Part shown: in pieces, positions 1-9,036 of the stretch
Position numbering within the stretch: the stretch's first letter is position 1
How the letters are laid out: every line of letters starts with the position of its first letter
From: Lachnospiraceae bacterium
GTDB taxonomy: Bacteria; Bacillota; Clostridia; Lachnospirales; Lachnospiraceae
DNA length: 64,000 nt
NCBI GenBank assembly: GCA_017416465.1
Contig: JAFQCK010000134.1
Location: forward strand, 27,957 to 91,956
Direction: 5' to 3'
Program-made: the position numbers and the translations under genes
Notes under the pieces: generated by a model
Database searches by the model: none
The model's input: the letters and a program-made list of their open reading frames with translations, nothing else
Told to the model about the DNA's origin: nothing

Positions 1-1516
1 CAACTATCGAATCATCTACAAACCTGAAAATATGAATATTAGGATCTGCGCTTGGACCATGGTCGTACACCACAACTTCTTTATACTCATCTTCACTATC
101 AATATCAATTATTTCCGCATCAAATATTATATCGCCCCTAAACCGTTTTTTCACTCCATTTATTTCAATATATGAATAATCTCTATAAACACTTTCTATT
201 ACTATTGTATCTGCTATATCACTTTTAGAAAGAGGATAACTTCCGGTAATCGATACTTTTGTTTCAGTTAATCCATCAACCAACTCGTCGGTTTCCTGAA
301 CCTTAAAATCTGACCATATCTTAATGCTTTCCATAGAGCCATAACCTTCTGTTGTCATATTTACAACTTCAGATGCCGGAATTTCTTCTTTAACCTCACT
401 TGTTTCTTCTAAAATAGTTTCTTCTTCATTATCTGTGATTGGTTCAGATGTAGTATTTTCCAAAATATTTTCTTCACTTATATCCTGTTCTAAATCTGAA
501 ATTACTGTCGTTACAATTTCTGTTGGTTTATTATCCTTCGCATTATTATTTACTACTGCTACCGCCGTTCCACCACTTACAACTGCAACTGCCAATGTAG
601 TTGCTACAACTTTCCCTCCAATTGTAGATAAAAATCCTGCTACTCCACCTGCTACATTAGTTGCTACTACCGCGCCTGCTGTACTTGCTGCAGCTCCTGT
701 GGTGGCCGCTCCTGTAACTGCCGCTCCTGCAACCGCCGTACCTTCTGCCACACCGGTAACTGTTGCTCCTGCAACCGCTGAAGTTGACATAGCCCCACTA
801 CTTCCAATTACGACTGCACCTGCAACTCCTCCTACTCCACTCACAACTGCCGGTAATACACTTGCAAAAACCGGTACTTCAAGACTTGCAACGTATGAAA
901 TCATGGCAGATGATATTATGGCAAGTGGTGCAGCTGAATATAATTTCAATCCCTTTTTCTCCAGATTTAAAATATCTTTTTTCATATCCTGTCTCGCTGC
1001 CAATAGCTTATATTTTACAGTCGTAACAGGTAAATCCAAAGTTTCTGATATTTCTTTTACTAACATTTCCTGATAATAATACATTATCACTATTAGTCTC
1101 TTATCTTCTGACAGATTCTCAATTATATCCATAACCATTCTACTTGTTTCTTTATTATCGATAATTTCATGAGGCGTATTATCACTTTTTTTTGATTCAT
1201 CTTCATATAAATTCGGAATATCATTCGATATATCCCCAAAAAGTAATGGTTTATTTTTACTAATATACTTTTTACTGTTATTAGCTACAATTCTATTTAA
1301 CCAACTGTCAAACACTTCAGGTTGTCTTAATGTACTTAAATTGTTAAATGCTTTAATATAACTGTCCTGTAATATGTCCATCGCATCCTGTTCATTTTTT
1401 GTAATACTTAATGCAACAAAATACGCTGAATCCTTTGTCATATTATACAAATCCTCATACGCTTTACTGTCACCTGATTTTGCCACATCAATAATTTTTA
1501 TAAAATTTCTATTCAT
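1..1516 (-). CDS. Membrane-fused ECF sigma factor (3' end beyond window)
   Basis: The frame is open from the ATG at 1516 to base 1, about 505 codons, so the C-terminus lies outside the window. Residues about 10-75 look like sigma region 2 (acidic 'DILQDSYIKAF' core) and about 120-175 like the region 4 helix-turn-helix. A long Ala/Gly/Val/Thr-rich hydrophobic stretch follows (about 190-310), then a Glu/Thr-rich linker and a probably extracytoplasmic domain. The start has an AAAGGAAAG site nine bases upstream. The fused membrane part probably replaces a separate anti-sigma factor, which is inference; no anti-sigma gene is seen upstream. Sigma domains are fairly certain; the role of the tail is unknown. 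Confidence 0.8.
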   Translation of the reverse strand, partial: MNRNFIKIIDVAKSGDSKAYEDLYNMTKDSAYFVALSITKNEQDAMDILQDSYIKAFNNLSTLRQPEVFDSWLNRIVANNSKKYISKNKPLLFGDISNDIPNLYEDESKKSDNTPHEIIDNKETSRMVMDIIENLSEDKRLIVIMYYYQEMLVKEISETLDLPVTTVKYKLLAARQDMKKDILNLEKKGLKLYSAAPLAIISSAMISYVASLEVPVFASVLPAVVSGVGGVAGAVVIGSSGAMSTSAVAGATVTGVAEGTAVAGAAVTGAATTGAAASTAGAVVATNVAGGVAGFLSTIGGKVVATTLAVAVVSGGTAVAVVNNNAKDNKPTEIVTTVISDLEQDISEENILENTTSEPITDNEEETILEETSEVKEEIPASEVVNMTTEGYGSMESIKIWSDFKVQETDELVDGLTETKVSITGSYPLSKSDIADTIVIESVYRDYSYIEINGVKKRFRGDIIFDAEIIDIDSEDEYKEVVVYDHGPSADPNIHIFRFVDDSIV

Positions 1517-1628
1517 TATGTTCTTTCCTTTTTATATTTTAGTTCTATTATCCTTAATATAGATACTTTAAAACTCAAGTTGGTTAGTAAAATTTTAAAA
1601 AATTTAATAATTAATTTTTAATTGTATA

Positions 1629-2387
1629 TTAATTTATTCTCTTCCGAACCAGCATCTTGGCTGTAATCACCGAGGACAAAGGAATCACCGAAATGCATCC
1701 AATATTAGAGACTGCTATAATCAATAATTCCTGTACAAATGCTTTAGAATTAATCAAATCTACAATTGAATATTCATATCTGAAAAACAAGAGCATCAAA
1801 AAGAGCGACTCACCCAAACAAGCAAATAATAATGTATTAACTGTAGTTCCAAGAATATCATTTCCAATATTCCAACCGGATTTAATCAGTTCTTTATTTG
1901 TAAGCTCATTATTGTTTTGATAAACTTCAAACTGCGCAGTAGCAATAGATAAAGCTGTATCCATAATTGCTCCCAGAAGCCCAAACAGTACTACCGCAGT
2001 CATAAGTTCATATGAATTTATATTTATTTCATGATTTAGAAAAGCCGCATCCTCTTCATACATATCAAGCTCACTAAACCCACCAAGCTTTCCATTATAA
2101 ATAATCACAACGCATACAAACATTAAAATCACCATCACAGTAACCACCGAAATAAATGCTGCAACTGTTTTTTTATTAACTCCATTCTGTGCAAACAAAG
2201 TAAGTGCAGTAAATCCTGCGGTACATACTAATGTCATAAGATACACATTTACACCTGCAATTACAAGATATACATATATAATAAGAATAATCATATTTCC
2301 TATTAAAGTAAATGCAGAAGATATACCTCTTTCATCTCCTATAATTACCATTAACAGAAATAATATAATTCCAAGAATCAGTATCAT
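1629..2387 (-). CDS. YibE/F family membrane protein, short paralogue
   Basis: A 252-residue polytopic membrane protein with about six hydrophobic segments. The stretch with 'LLGAIMDTALSIATA' and the later 'GNDILGTTVNTLLFA' matches the core of its longer neighbour (GSLGAIMDVTITI and NDIMGTMINVLFF), which identifies it as a YibE/F-family protein without the N-terminal extracytoplasmic domain. It is the last gene of a three-gene minus-strand run (4626 to 1629) with gaps of 2 and 20 bases, so it is probably co-transcribed. YibE/F proteins are widespread in Firmicutes and of unknown function; the pair may form a hetero-oligomer (inference). Confidence 0.78.
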   Translation of the reverse strand: MILILGIILFLLMVIIGDERGISSAFTLIGNMIILIIYVYLVIAGVNVYLMTLVCTAGFTALTLFAQNGVNKKTVAAFISVVTVMVILMFVCVVIIYNGKLGGFSELDMYEEDAAFLNHEININSYELMTAVVLFGLLGAIMDTALSIATAQFEVYQNNNELTNKELIKSGWNIGNDILGTTVNTLLFACLGESLFLMLLFFRYEYSIVDLINSKAFVQELLIIAVSNIGCISVIPLSSVITAKMLVRKRIN

Positions 2388-2407
2388 AATTCCACCATCA
2401 AAACTTT

Positions 2408-3526
2408 CTATTTCAATCTCTTTTTATGTATCAAAATCGCAACCAGTCCTGAAACAGGTATTGCCATAACTATCCCTATTGAACCCGTAAGAAATCTTAA
2501 AATTTCGAATACAACATCATACCTTACAAGATTCATAAATGAATATCCATTTTTAGCTTTAATTATAAATAAAGGAATACTTCCACTCAGATATGAAAAA
2601 AACAAAACATTTATCATCGTTCCCATTATATCATTACTTACTTCCTTAACAGACTTAATTAGTGCACCTACAGTTGGATTAATTGCCGTACTTACAATTT
2701 CACTGACTGTTGAATTAATTGTAATAGTCACATCCATTATTGCACCAAGCGAACCAAAAATCACACTGGTTAAAAATAACGCTTCAAGATTTTCATTTCC
2801 AAATATATAATCCATCATTTCAAAATATGGCCTTTCGCCAAATTGAAAAGTAATCATATATATAATAAAAATTATTATAACTGTAATAAAAGACGAAATA
2901 ATGGCACCTAAACTTTTTTTCGAGAGGCCATTTAGCAAAATAAGAGTAAGTGATATAAATAAAACAGTTACCAAACTCGTTGTAAATACAATATTTTCAC
3001 TTCTCACAAAATTGTTTAGTGCTAAAATAAAAATGCCTATGTTAAGCAAAAGCGAAATTAAAGATAATACACCTTTCTTTCCTGCAATCAAAATAATTAT
3101 TGCGATAAAGGAAAGTAAAATAAATATCACATATGTATCAATTTTACTTTTTATAATTATTACATCAGTACTTCCAATTTCACTTTCTTCAATAAACACG
3201 TCATCCCCTTTTTTATATTCAGTGGTATTTACTTCTGAATATAAAAACTTATTTTCTGCCGTCACTATTTCTCCCTTATCTTGAGTATTTCGAATTTTAA
3301 TCTTTAATTTTTGAATACAATAACTTTCTCTTTTATCATTTTCTGCTTGAAACTCTTTGTTATCAATTTCAATAACAGTCCCTATCATTTCCTCATACAA
3401 AAAATAATCAAACTTAGTAAAGATAACTGCCCCTACAATAATAAGGACAGCCAGAAATATTTTTGCTATATTTTTTATATTATTTTTTTTAAATTTATTA
3501 AGTAGTATCTCCATATATTTCCTCAT
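2408..3526 (-). CDS. YibE/F family membrane protein, long paralogue
   Basis: Full-length YibE/F protein of 372 residues: one N-terminal membrane segment (about 19-40), an extracytoplasmic beta-rich domain of about 90 residues, then seven or so membrane segments holding the family core 'GSLGAIMDVTITI' and 'NDIMGTMINVLFFSY'. The annotated start lies two bases after the stop of the upstream gene and has no clear ribosome site. The fifth codon is also ATG (3514) with AGGAAA just before it, so the true protein may begin there. The transported substrate, if any, is unknown. Confidence 0.8.
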   Translation of the reverse strand: MRKYMEILLNKFKKNNIKNIAKIFLAVLIIVGAVIFTKFDYFLYEEMIGTVIEIDNKEFQAENDKRESYCIQKLKIKIRNTQDKGEIVTAENKFLYSEVNTTEYKKGDDVFIEESEIGSTDVIIIKSKIDTYVIFILLSFIAIIILIAGKKGVLSLISLLLNIGIFILALNNFVRSENIVFTTSLVTVLFISLTLILLNGLSKKSLGAIISSFITVIIIFIIYMITFQFGERPYFEMMDYIFGNENLEALFLTSVIFGSLGAIMDVTITINSTVSEIVSTAINPTVGALIKSVKEVSNDIMGTMINVLFFSYLSGSIPLFIIKAKNGYSFMNLVRYDVVFEILRFLTGSIGIVMAIPVSGLVAILIHKKRLK

Positions 3527-3528
3527 TT

Positions 3529-4626
3529 TTAATATTCAATTTCATCGCGATTGTATAACCCATCACTAATAACTTTGTCGCATTTAGCAATCTTTCTCTC
3601 TCTATCATTTATTACAGATTTAATTGATTCTCTTCCAATCACTTTCATAAAGTTTCTTGTAAAATACGTATCATTATTAAATATTAATATTACAATACTT
3701 CCAATAAGTTTAATAAATAAAATAATAGTCAATAAATATAAAGCCCCAATATATCTTATCCCATACGCAATAAGTCCTGATACCACTACTGCAATCACAT
3801 TATTTCTAATATTTTTCTTAAGTTCTCTATAATCATCTTCATAACGTAGTACATCAAGCCTTAATGTTCTTGCAAGCTCTGCCGCAAATGCAACATCATT
3901 TTCATCAGGTTTATCATTATATACAATATTAAACTCTCGTACAGGTTCATATTTTTCTTCAACAATATTCCATGGTTTTGATGCAATTATCAAAACCACT
4001 GCACAAAAAAGTATACTCAGCGCCCAAATAAGCACTTCTCTTTCTTTGTCATAATCAATTACTTTAAGTGCAATTCCATCATAGAAACTTATATCTTTAG
4101 AATTTTCAATTGCTATAACTCCTCCATTAGCGGCTGACCTGAGTTTAGACTTCTCACCATTTACAAAACCCTTATGCCCTGAATCCATTTTTACGACCTT
4201 AAAATCAAAAGAATCCCTAAACATCTCTTCGTTATCTTCTAATAATATATATCCATTATCATCAGTTTTCAGTTCAATGTCTTTTCCTAATCTTTCTTCA
4301 ATCTCCAAGCACATATATTTATTATGGTCTGTGCCAAAATTAATTGCACAAAAATTATGCTCTCTTGTGAATGTTAACATCACACTCATACTCGGCACAT
4401 AACTGTTCATTAGTCTATGCCAACCACCTAATACCTTAACATTATCTACCGTAACATAATTTCCTTCTTTTAACTTAGAAATATCGACATTTTCATCATA
4501 AATATTCTTAAGATTCTTTCTTATAGTCAATGCATCTGACAACAGTACAATTCCCCAAATCAAGAAAAAAACACCTACAACAAGAAAAATTCTTATATTA
4601 ATTTGATATTTCTTTTTTACTTCCAT
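3529..4626 (-). CDS. Membrane protein of unknown function
   Basis: A 365-residue protein with one membrane segment near the N-terminus (about 12-32), an extracytoplasmic domain of about 170 residues, a second membrane segment near 205-225, a cytoplasmic stretch, and a hydrophobic hairpin near 285-330. I chose the ATG at 4626, preceded by AAAGGA at good spacing, over an in-frame ATG 12 codons upstream that lacks a site. I do not recognise the family. It is the first gene of the run with two YibE/F genes, so a shared membrane complex or transport role is plausible but unproven. Confidence 0.7.
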   Translation of the reverse strand: MEVKKKYQINIRIFLVVGVFFLIWGIVLLSDALTIRKNLKNIYDENVDISKLKEGNYVTVDNVKVLGGWHRLMNSYVPSMSVMLTFTREHNFCAINFGTDHNKYMCLEIEERLGKDIELKTDDNGYILLEDNEEMFRDSFDFKVVKMDSGHKGFVNGEKSKLRSAANGGVIAIENSKDISFYDGIALKVIDYDKEREVLIWALSILFCAVVLIIASKPWNIVEEKYEPVREFNIVYNDKPDENDVAFAAELARTLRLDVLRYEDDYRELKKNIRNNVIAVVVSGLIAYGIRYIGALYLLTIILFIKLIGSIVILIFNNDTYFTRNFMKVIGRESIKSVINDRERKIAKCDKVISDGLYNRDEIEY

Positions 4627-4675
4627 ATTTAATCCTTTATTTTTATAGTTTTTAAAAACCATTAACCATAATATA

Positions 4676-6139
4676 TCACTTCGATTTTCTGGCTATATTA
4701 TTATTATCAAGCAACTCTTTCTTCATATCATATAACTTATCTGACAAATCGACATATACATTCTGCGGATTAACCAAACGTCTTGTTTCATCCCAAAGAG
4801 TATTCTGCTCCTTAATACAATATTCTCTTATCTCCATAGTCTTAGGAGTCTCATATACACATACACCTTTTTTAAACACAGGCACTAATAATTCTCTAAC
4901 TGAAAATACCCCTGCTTCAAGTAAAGTCTTCTTCCAAGTTGCGAGAGGATCAAACAACAGAAGCTCTTCATTCTCATCTATTTTTTCATCTGCAAGTGCA
5001 ATCAAGTCTGCTATAATCTTATTAGTTTCTTTATCATAAAGACGAAATACCGTCTTATCTCCAGGATTAGTAATTTTAGCAGTATTTTCAGATAACTTAA
5101 TCTTAGGTATAAATTCACCTGTTTCTTCGTTCATAATTGCAGCTAATTTGTAAACACCACCAAAAGCCGGACAATCTCTTGATGTAATAAGATTTGTTCC
5201 AACTCCCCAAGAAGTAATCTGAGCTCCTTGCGTCTTTAAGCTGTCAATTAAATATTCATCTAAATCACTTGAAGCCGAAATAACTGCATCTGTAAATCCT
5301 GCCTCATCAAGCATTTTTCTTGCTTTTTTAGAAAGATATGCAAGGTCTCCACTATCAAGTCTGATACCATAATAAGTAAGTTCTATTCCCTCTTCTTTCA
5401 TCTCTTTAAAAACTTTAATTGCATTTGGAACACCACTTTTAAGTGTGTTATAAGTATCTACTAACAAAATACAGGCTGTAGGATAAAGTTTTGCGTATGT
5501 CTTAAACGCAGTATATTCATCTTTAAAACTCATAATCCAGCTATGTGCATGGGTTCCTTTTACAGGCACATCAAACTTTTGACCTGCCAACACATTAGAA
5601 GTTCCCACACAACCACCAATCATCGCAGCTCTTGCACCATATATTCCTGCATCCGGTCCCTGTGCACGTCTTAGACCAAACTCCATAATTCCATCACCCT
5701 TAGCAGCGTAGCATACTCTTGCAGCCTTTGTAGCAATAAGACTCTGATGATTAATGATATTTAAGATTGCAGTTTCAACAAGTTGTGCTTCCATAATCGG
5801 TGCAACCACTTTTACAAGTGGTTCCATTGGAAATACCACTGTTCCTTCAGGAATAGCATAAATATCTCCTGTAAAATGAAATGAACTTAGATAATTAAGA
5901 AAATCTTCATCAAAGATTTTTAAATTTCTAAGATAATCTATGTCATCATATGAAAACTTAAGATTCTTTATATAATCGATAACCTGTTCAAGTCCGCAAG
6001 CAATTGCATAACCACCATCATTCGGATTCTTTCTGTAAAATGCGTCAAACACAACTGTTTCATTTGTATTATTTTTAAAATATCCCTGCATCATTGTAAG
6101 TTCATACAAATCAGTTAATAAAGTTAAACTTCTGGCCAT
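4676..6139 (-). CDS. pncB: Nicotinate phosphoribosyltransferase
   Basis: Joins nicotinate to PRPP to make nicotinate mononucleotide, with ATP hydrolysis, in the Preiss-Handler NAD salvage route in the cytoplasm. The N-terminus 'LLTDLYELTMMQGYF', the 'VFDAFYRKNP' segment and the central 'GVGTNLITS' phosphate-binding region are typical of the family, and 487 residues is the usual length. The ATG at 6139 has an excellent GGAAGGAAGGGA site; an in-frame ATG 27 codons upstream gives an atypical extension and is unlikely. A candidate promoter sits about 110 bases upstream. The gene appears monocistronic. Confidence 0.95.
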   Translation of the reverse strand: MARSLTLLTDLYELTMMQGYFKNNTNETVVFDAFYRKNPNDGGYAIACGLEQVIDYIKNLKFSYDDIDYLRNLKIFDEDFLNYLSSFHFTGDIYAIPEGTVVFPMEPLVKVVAPIMEAQLVETAILNIINHQSLIATKAARVCYAAKGDGIMEFGLRRAQGPDAGIYGARAAMIGGCVGTSNVLAGQKFDVPVKGTHAHSWIMSFKDEYTAFKTYAKLYPTACILLVDTYNTLKSGVPNAIKVFKEMKEEGIELTYYGIRLDSGDLAYLSKKARKMLDEAGFTDAVISASSDLDEYLIDSLKTQGAQITSWGVGTNLITSRDCPAFGGVYKLAAIMNEETGEFIPKIKLSENTAKITNPGDKTVFRLYDKETNKIIADLIALADEKIDENEELLLFDPLATWKKTLLEAGVFSVRELLVPVFKKGVCVYETPKTMEIREYCIKEQNTLWDETRRLVNPQNVYVDLSDKLYDMKKELLDNNNIARKSK

Positions 6140-6250
6140 AATATTCCCTTCCTTCCAATATAAATCTTTTATAACTACAAACCAAATCTTTATTTTTGGG
6201 TTTATGTTTTTTACGTCCATATTGTTTATTACATAAATTTCATAGAATAA

Positions 6251-6279
6251 AGTATAAACTCCAAGCAGTATAAAAACAA
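6251..6279 (-). promoter_or_regulatory. Candidate sigma-A promoter of pncB
   Basis: On the minus strand TTGTTT (6279-6274) and TATACT (6256-6251) are separated by 17 bases. The -10 matches 5 of 6 consensus positions and the -35 matches 3 of 6. Predicted transcription start is near 6244, giving a leader of about 105 bases. Confidence 0.5.
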
Positions 6280-6387
6280 GTTTTTTATATAATTTATTTA
6301 TACGATTTCCAATAATGATAGTACAAATTTTCCCTAAATTATGTTATATTTATACTATGTATCTTATATAATCGGGAGAATTAATGT

Positions 6388-7452
6388 ATGATTCAGCATC
6401 TTATTCATGTTAACTACGCAACTATATTAATTATTGCTTTGTTAATTACATTTGTATTTTCAAATAAAACTTTTACAAAAAGGATTAATAATCTATTTAT
6501 TAATTCTATATTTTGCGTATTAATATTGATAATTGCAGATAGTATTGAAACTTGGACTGCCTCCTTTGACAATCCAACTACTCTTAGAATTATTGTATCT
6601 GCAATAGGATATTCATTTCGTCCTTTTTGTATTTTAAATATTATTTTGATTGTTATCCGTAGCACAAAGATTAATTACCGTTTATTATACTTTCCAACCA
6701 TACTGAATCTTTTTATTTCATTTTCCTCTTTATTTACGGATCTTGCTTTTTCATACTCCTCTGACAACCAATTTGTCCGTGGACCTTTAGGCTATACAGC
6801 TTATTGTGTATGTATTTTTTATTTACTTACACTTATAATTATAACTATACTTTATCTTAGAGAGCGACATATTTATGAAACTTTTGTTATCTTTATTATG
6901 TTCTTCATAGCATCTCTATCTCTTATTTTAGAGGTTATATATATGTTTGATGGCTTTATCAATGCAACCTTTGCTGTATCCATTACTTTCTATTATTTGT
7001 TATTCCATACACAAACTGCAAAAAAAGACCCATTAACTCATGCTTTTAATAGGCGTTGTTTTTACGAAGATGCTTCTCACAATTTTTCTCGAATAAAAGG
7101 GATTATATCTATTGATTTAAATGACCTAAAAAAGTTAAATGATAATACCGGACATGCTTGTGGTGATATAGCACTTTGCACCATAGTATCAGTTATTAAA
7201 AAAACTTTACCTCTTGGTTGTACTCTTTATCGAACGGGTGGTGATGAGTTCATGATTCTTTGTATGAAATATAACCAAAATGAATTAGAAGAAATCATTA
7301 CTAAAATGCGCTTAGCAATTGCTAATACACCATATACTTGTGCTTTTGGATTAGCTATGCAATCTAATAATGACTCATTAGATAGTCTTTGTGCTAAAGC
7401 TGATGCAATTATGTACGAAGATAAAATCCGAATTAAAGGCGTCGTAAGATAA
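6388..7452 (+). CDS. Membrane-bound diguanylate cyclase (GGDEF)
   Basis: Makes cyclic di-GMP from two GTP. The first 205 or so residues hold six or seven hydrophobic helices and no recognised extracellular sensor; the C-terminal domain begins with 'DPLTHAFNRRCF' and carries an intact GGDEF at 284-288. The RxxD inhibitory site normally five residues before GGDEF is absent (Pro-Leu-Gly-Cys there), so product inhibition at that site is unlikely. GGGAGA precedes the ATG. It is transcribed away from pncB and ends in its own terminator hairpin. The sensed signal is unknown. Confidence 0.9.
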   Translation: MIQHLIHVNYATILIIALLITFVFSNKTFTKRINNLFINSIFCVLILIIADSIETWTASFDNPTTLRIIVSAIGYSFRPFCILNIILIVIRSTKINYRLLYFPTILNLFISFSSLFTDLAFSYSSDNQFVRGPLGYTAYCVCIFYLLTLIIITILYLRERHIYETFVIFIMFFIASLSLILEVIYMFDGFINATFAVSITFYYLLFHTQTAKKDPLTHAFNRRCFYEDASHNFSRIKGIISIDLNDLKKLNDNTGHACGDIALCTIVSVIKKTLPLGCTLYRTGGDEFMILCMKYNQNELEEIITKMRLAIANTPYTCAFGLAMQSNNDSLDSLCAKADAIMYEDKIRIKGVVR

Positions 7453-7484
7453 TTAACCATCTTATGACACCTTTATTATTTTTC
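7435..7484 (+). terminator. Rho-independent terminator of the GGDEF gene
   Basis: Arms 7435-7450 and 7459-7474 pair over 16 positions with one mismatch and one G-T pair around an eight-base loop, followed by a T-rich run. The stop codon at 7450-7452 lies at the top of the stem. Confidence 0.75.
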
Positions 7485-7554
7485 CTATTTATCATAAAAT
7501 AAAAACAAGTTTTTTTTGCATATACTAAATAAAGTAATTTAAAATGGTAAATAT

Positions 7555-8124
7555 ATGAATAATAAAAATCTAATTACCTTCACTACTCAATATTATATAA
7601 CTGACAGATATCATCCCCTTCCAGAGTATTATATCCCGCCCAACCTTGTAAGAGCTCCGGTTCCATTTCTTGCTTCTTATAGTTCATCAAAACGCTATAT
7701 CGCCCTTCCAATGTACGAACCCTTACGAAAACTTTTCTATGCCTGTTACAAAGACCGCTTACACCTTATGGGCATATCAGCATTTCGTTCATATCCAAGA
7801 CAAAAAGAACTCTATGAAAATAGTATTGTAAAACACGGAAAAGAATATACTAATACACATATTGCTTACCCGGGTACAAGTGAACATCAAACAGGATTTG
7901 CAATTGATGTATCCTGTCCTGCACTAAACTATGAACTTGAAGAAGAATTTGAAAACACTCCCGAAGGTATATGGTTAAAAGAAAATGCGGGCAAATTTGG
8001 ATTTACCTTCAGCTTCACAAAAGAAAGCCAAGAATATACCGGCTATGTAAATGAGCCTTGGCATATAAAGTACGAATACAAAAATGCCACCTTTTATCCT
8101 GTATTTGATAAAAAACATTGTTGA
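7555..8124 (+). CDS. VanY-type D-Ala-D-Ala carboxypeptidase (M15B)
   Basis: Predicted zinc carboxypeptidase that trims the terminal D-Ala from peptidoglycan stem peptides. The M15 metal motif SxHxxGxAxD is present as 'SEHQTGFAID' (His111, Asp118) and 'EPWH' supplies the catalytic Glu167 and third ligand His170; Arg78 sits in the conserved 'AFRSY' segment. At 189 residues it is just the catalytic domain. No signal peptide or membrane anchor is visible, unusual for an enzyme acting outside the membrane. The ribosome site is weak. Chemistry is well supported; location and exact substrate are uncertain. Confidence 0.85.
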   Translation: MNNKNLITFTTQYYITDRYHPLPEYYIPPNLVRAPVPFLASYSSSKRYIALPMYEPLRKLFYACYKDRLHLMGISAFRSYPRQKELYENSIVKHGKEYTNTHIAYPGTSEHQTGFAIDVSCPALNYELEEEFENTPEGIWLKENAGKFGFTFSFTKESQEYTGYVNEPWHIKYEYKNATFYPVFDKKHC

Positions 8125-8168
8125 ACCATAAAATAAATGTTATAATCACACTTAGTTTTACATTTTTG

Positions 8169-8206
8169 AAAGGAGATTGTGTTTTTTAACACAAAACTTA
8201 TTTATG
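8169..8206 (+). promoter_or_regulatory. plsC ribosome site separated from ATG by a hairpin
   Basis: AAAGGAG occupies 8169-8175 and the plsC ATG begins at 8204, a gap of 28 bases, too long for normal initiation. Within the gap TTGTGTT (8177-8183) and AACACAA (8188-8194) form a perfect seven-pair stem with a TTTT loop. Looping it out leaves ten bases between ribosome site and ATG. Confidence 0.5.
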
Positions 8207-8929
8207 ATTAGAATTATTATATTAATGATTGCTTTAGTAATTTTCTTTACTTTAAGTATTCCCGTATTTTTAATCGAATGGTTACTTGGAAAAATTAATA
8301 TGAATGCAAGACATAAGTCAAGTCGCTTTATCGTTGCAAATGCATTCAGAATATGTATGTTTATTGCCGGTGTTAAAATAAAATCTACAGGTACAGAGAA
8401 TATTCCTAAAGATGAAGCCTGTCTTTTTGTTGGTAATCACAATGGTTTCTTTGATATCATTGTTTCCTATGTGGTTATCGGTAAGGTTATGGGCTTTGTT
8501 GCAAAGAAGGAAGTTAAAAAAGTACCTTTCTTAAATATTTGGATGTACTTTGTTAACTGTCTTTTCCTTGACAGAGAAAACGTAAGAGAAGGACTTAAAA
8601 CCATTTTAAAGGGTGTTGACTTATTAAAATCAGGAATTTCTGTATTTATATTCCCTGAAGGTACACGTTCAAAAGATGGTAAAATGCTTCCATTTAAGGA
8701 AGGAAGTCTTAAAATGGCAGATAAAGCCGGTTGCCCAATTGTTCCTGTTGCAATGAGACACACTGCTGAAATTTTTGAAAATCAATTTCCAAAATTGAGA
8801 CCGGGTACTGTTACAATAGAATTTGGTAAACCAATAATAATATCCGAGCTTGAAAAAGAAGATAAAAAATTCTTAGGAAAATATACACAAAATATTATTC
8901 AGGAAATGCTTGATAAACCTGAGGTTTAA
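8204..8929 (+). CDS. plsC: 1-acyl-sn-glycerol-3-phosphate acyltransferase
   Basis: Transfers an acyl group to lysophosphatidic acid to give phosphatidic acid, the second acylation of phospholipid synthesis, at the inner face of the membrane. Residues 1-25 form a membrane helix; the acyltransferase HX4D motif is His79-Asp84 ('NHNGFFD') and the phosphate-binding motif 'FPEGTRS' starts at 150. The 241-residue length is typical. I place the start at the ATG at 8204; an in-frame TTG at 8177 lies one base from the ribosome site and adds nine non-hydrophobic residues, so it is less likely. Confidence 0.9.
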   Translation: MIRIIILMIALVIFFTLSIPVFLIEWLLGKINMNARHKSSRFIVANAFRICMFIAGVKIKSTGTENIPKDEACLFVGNHNGFFDIIVSYVVIGKVMGFVAKKEVKKVPFLNIWMYFVNCLFLDRENVREGLKTILKGVDLLKSGISVFIFPEGTRSKDGKMLPFKEGSLKMADKAGCPIVPVAMRHTAEIFENQFPKLRPGTVTIEFGKPIIISELEKEDKKFLGKYTQNIIQEMLDKPEV

Positions 8930-8945
8930 ACCATATATACAGATT

Positions 8946-8990
8946 AAAAGTCATTAAGCAGGAATACCTATTCTTAGCTTAATGACTTTT
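8946..8990. terminator. Bidirectional terminator between plsC and lipoprotein gene
   Basis: Perfect 14-base inverted repeat: AAAAGTCATTAAGC at 8946-8959 and its complement at 8977-8990, with a 17-base loop. The arms end in A and T runs, so it can serve both convergent genes. Confidence 0.65.
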
Positions 8991-9036
8991 ATCTTTATCC
9001 GGTTATTTTTAAATAATTATCTGCTATATAAAACTA

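Noticed and set aside
435-1073. Plus-strand frame rich in Ala, Thr and Pro.
   Set aside because: It is antisense to the low-complexity membrane stretch of the sigma factor, whose own frame is open for 505 codons with clear sigma domains and a ribosome site.
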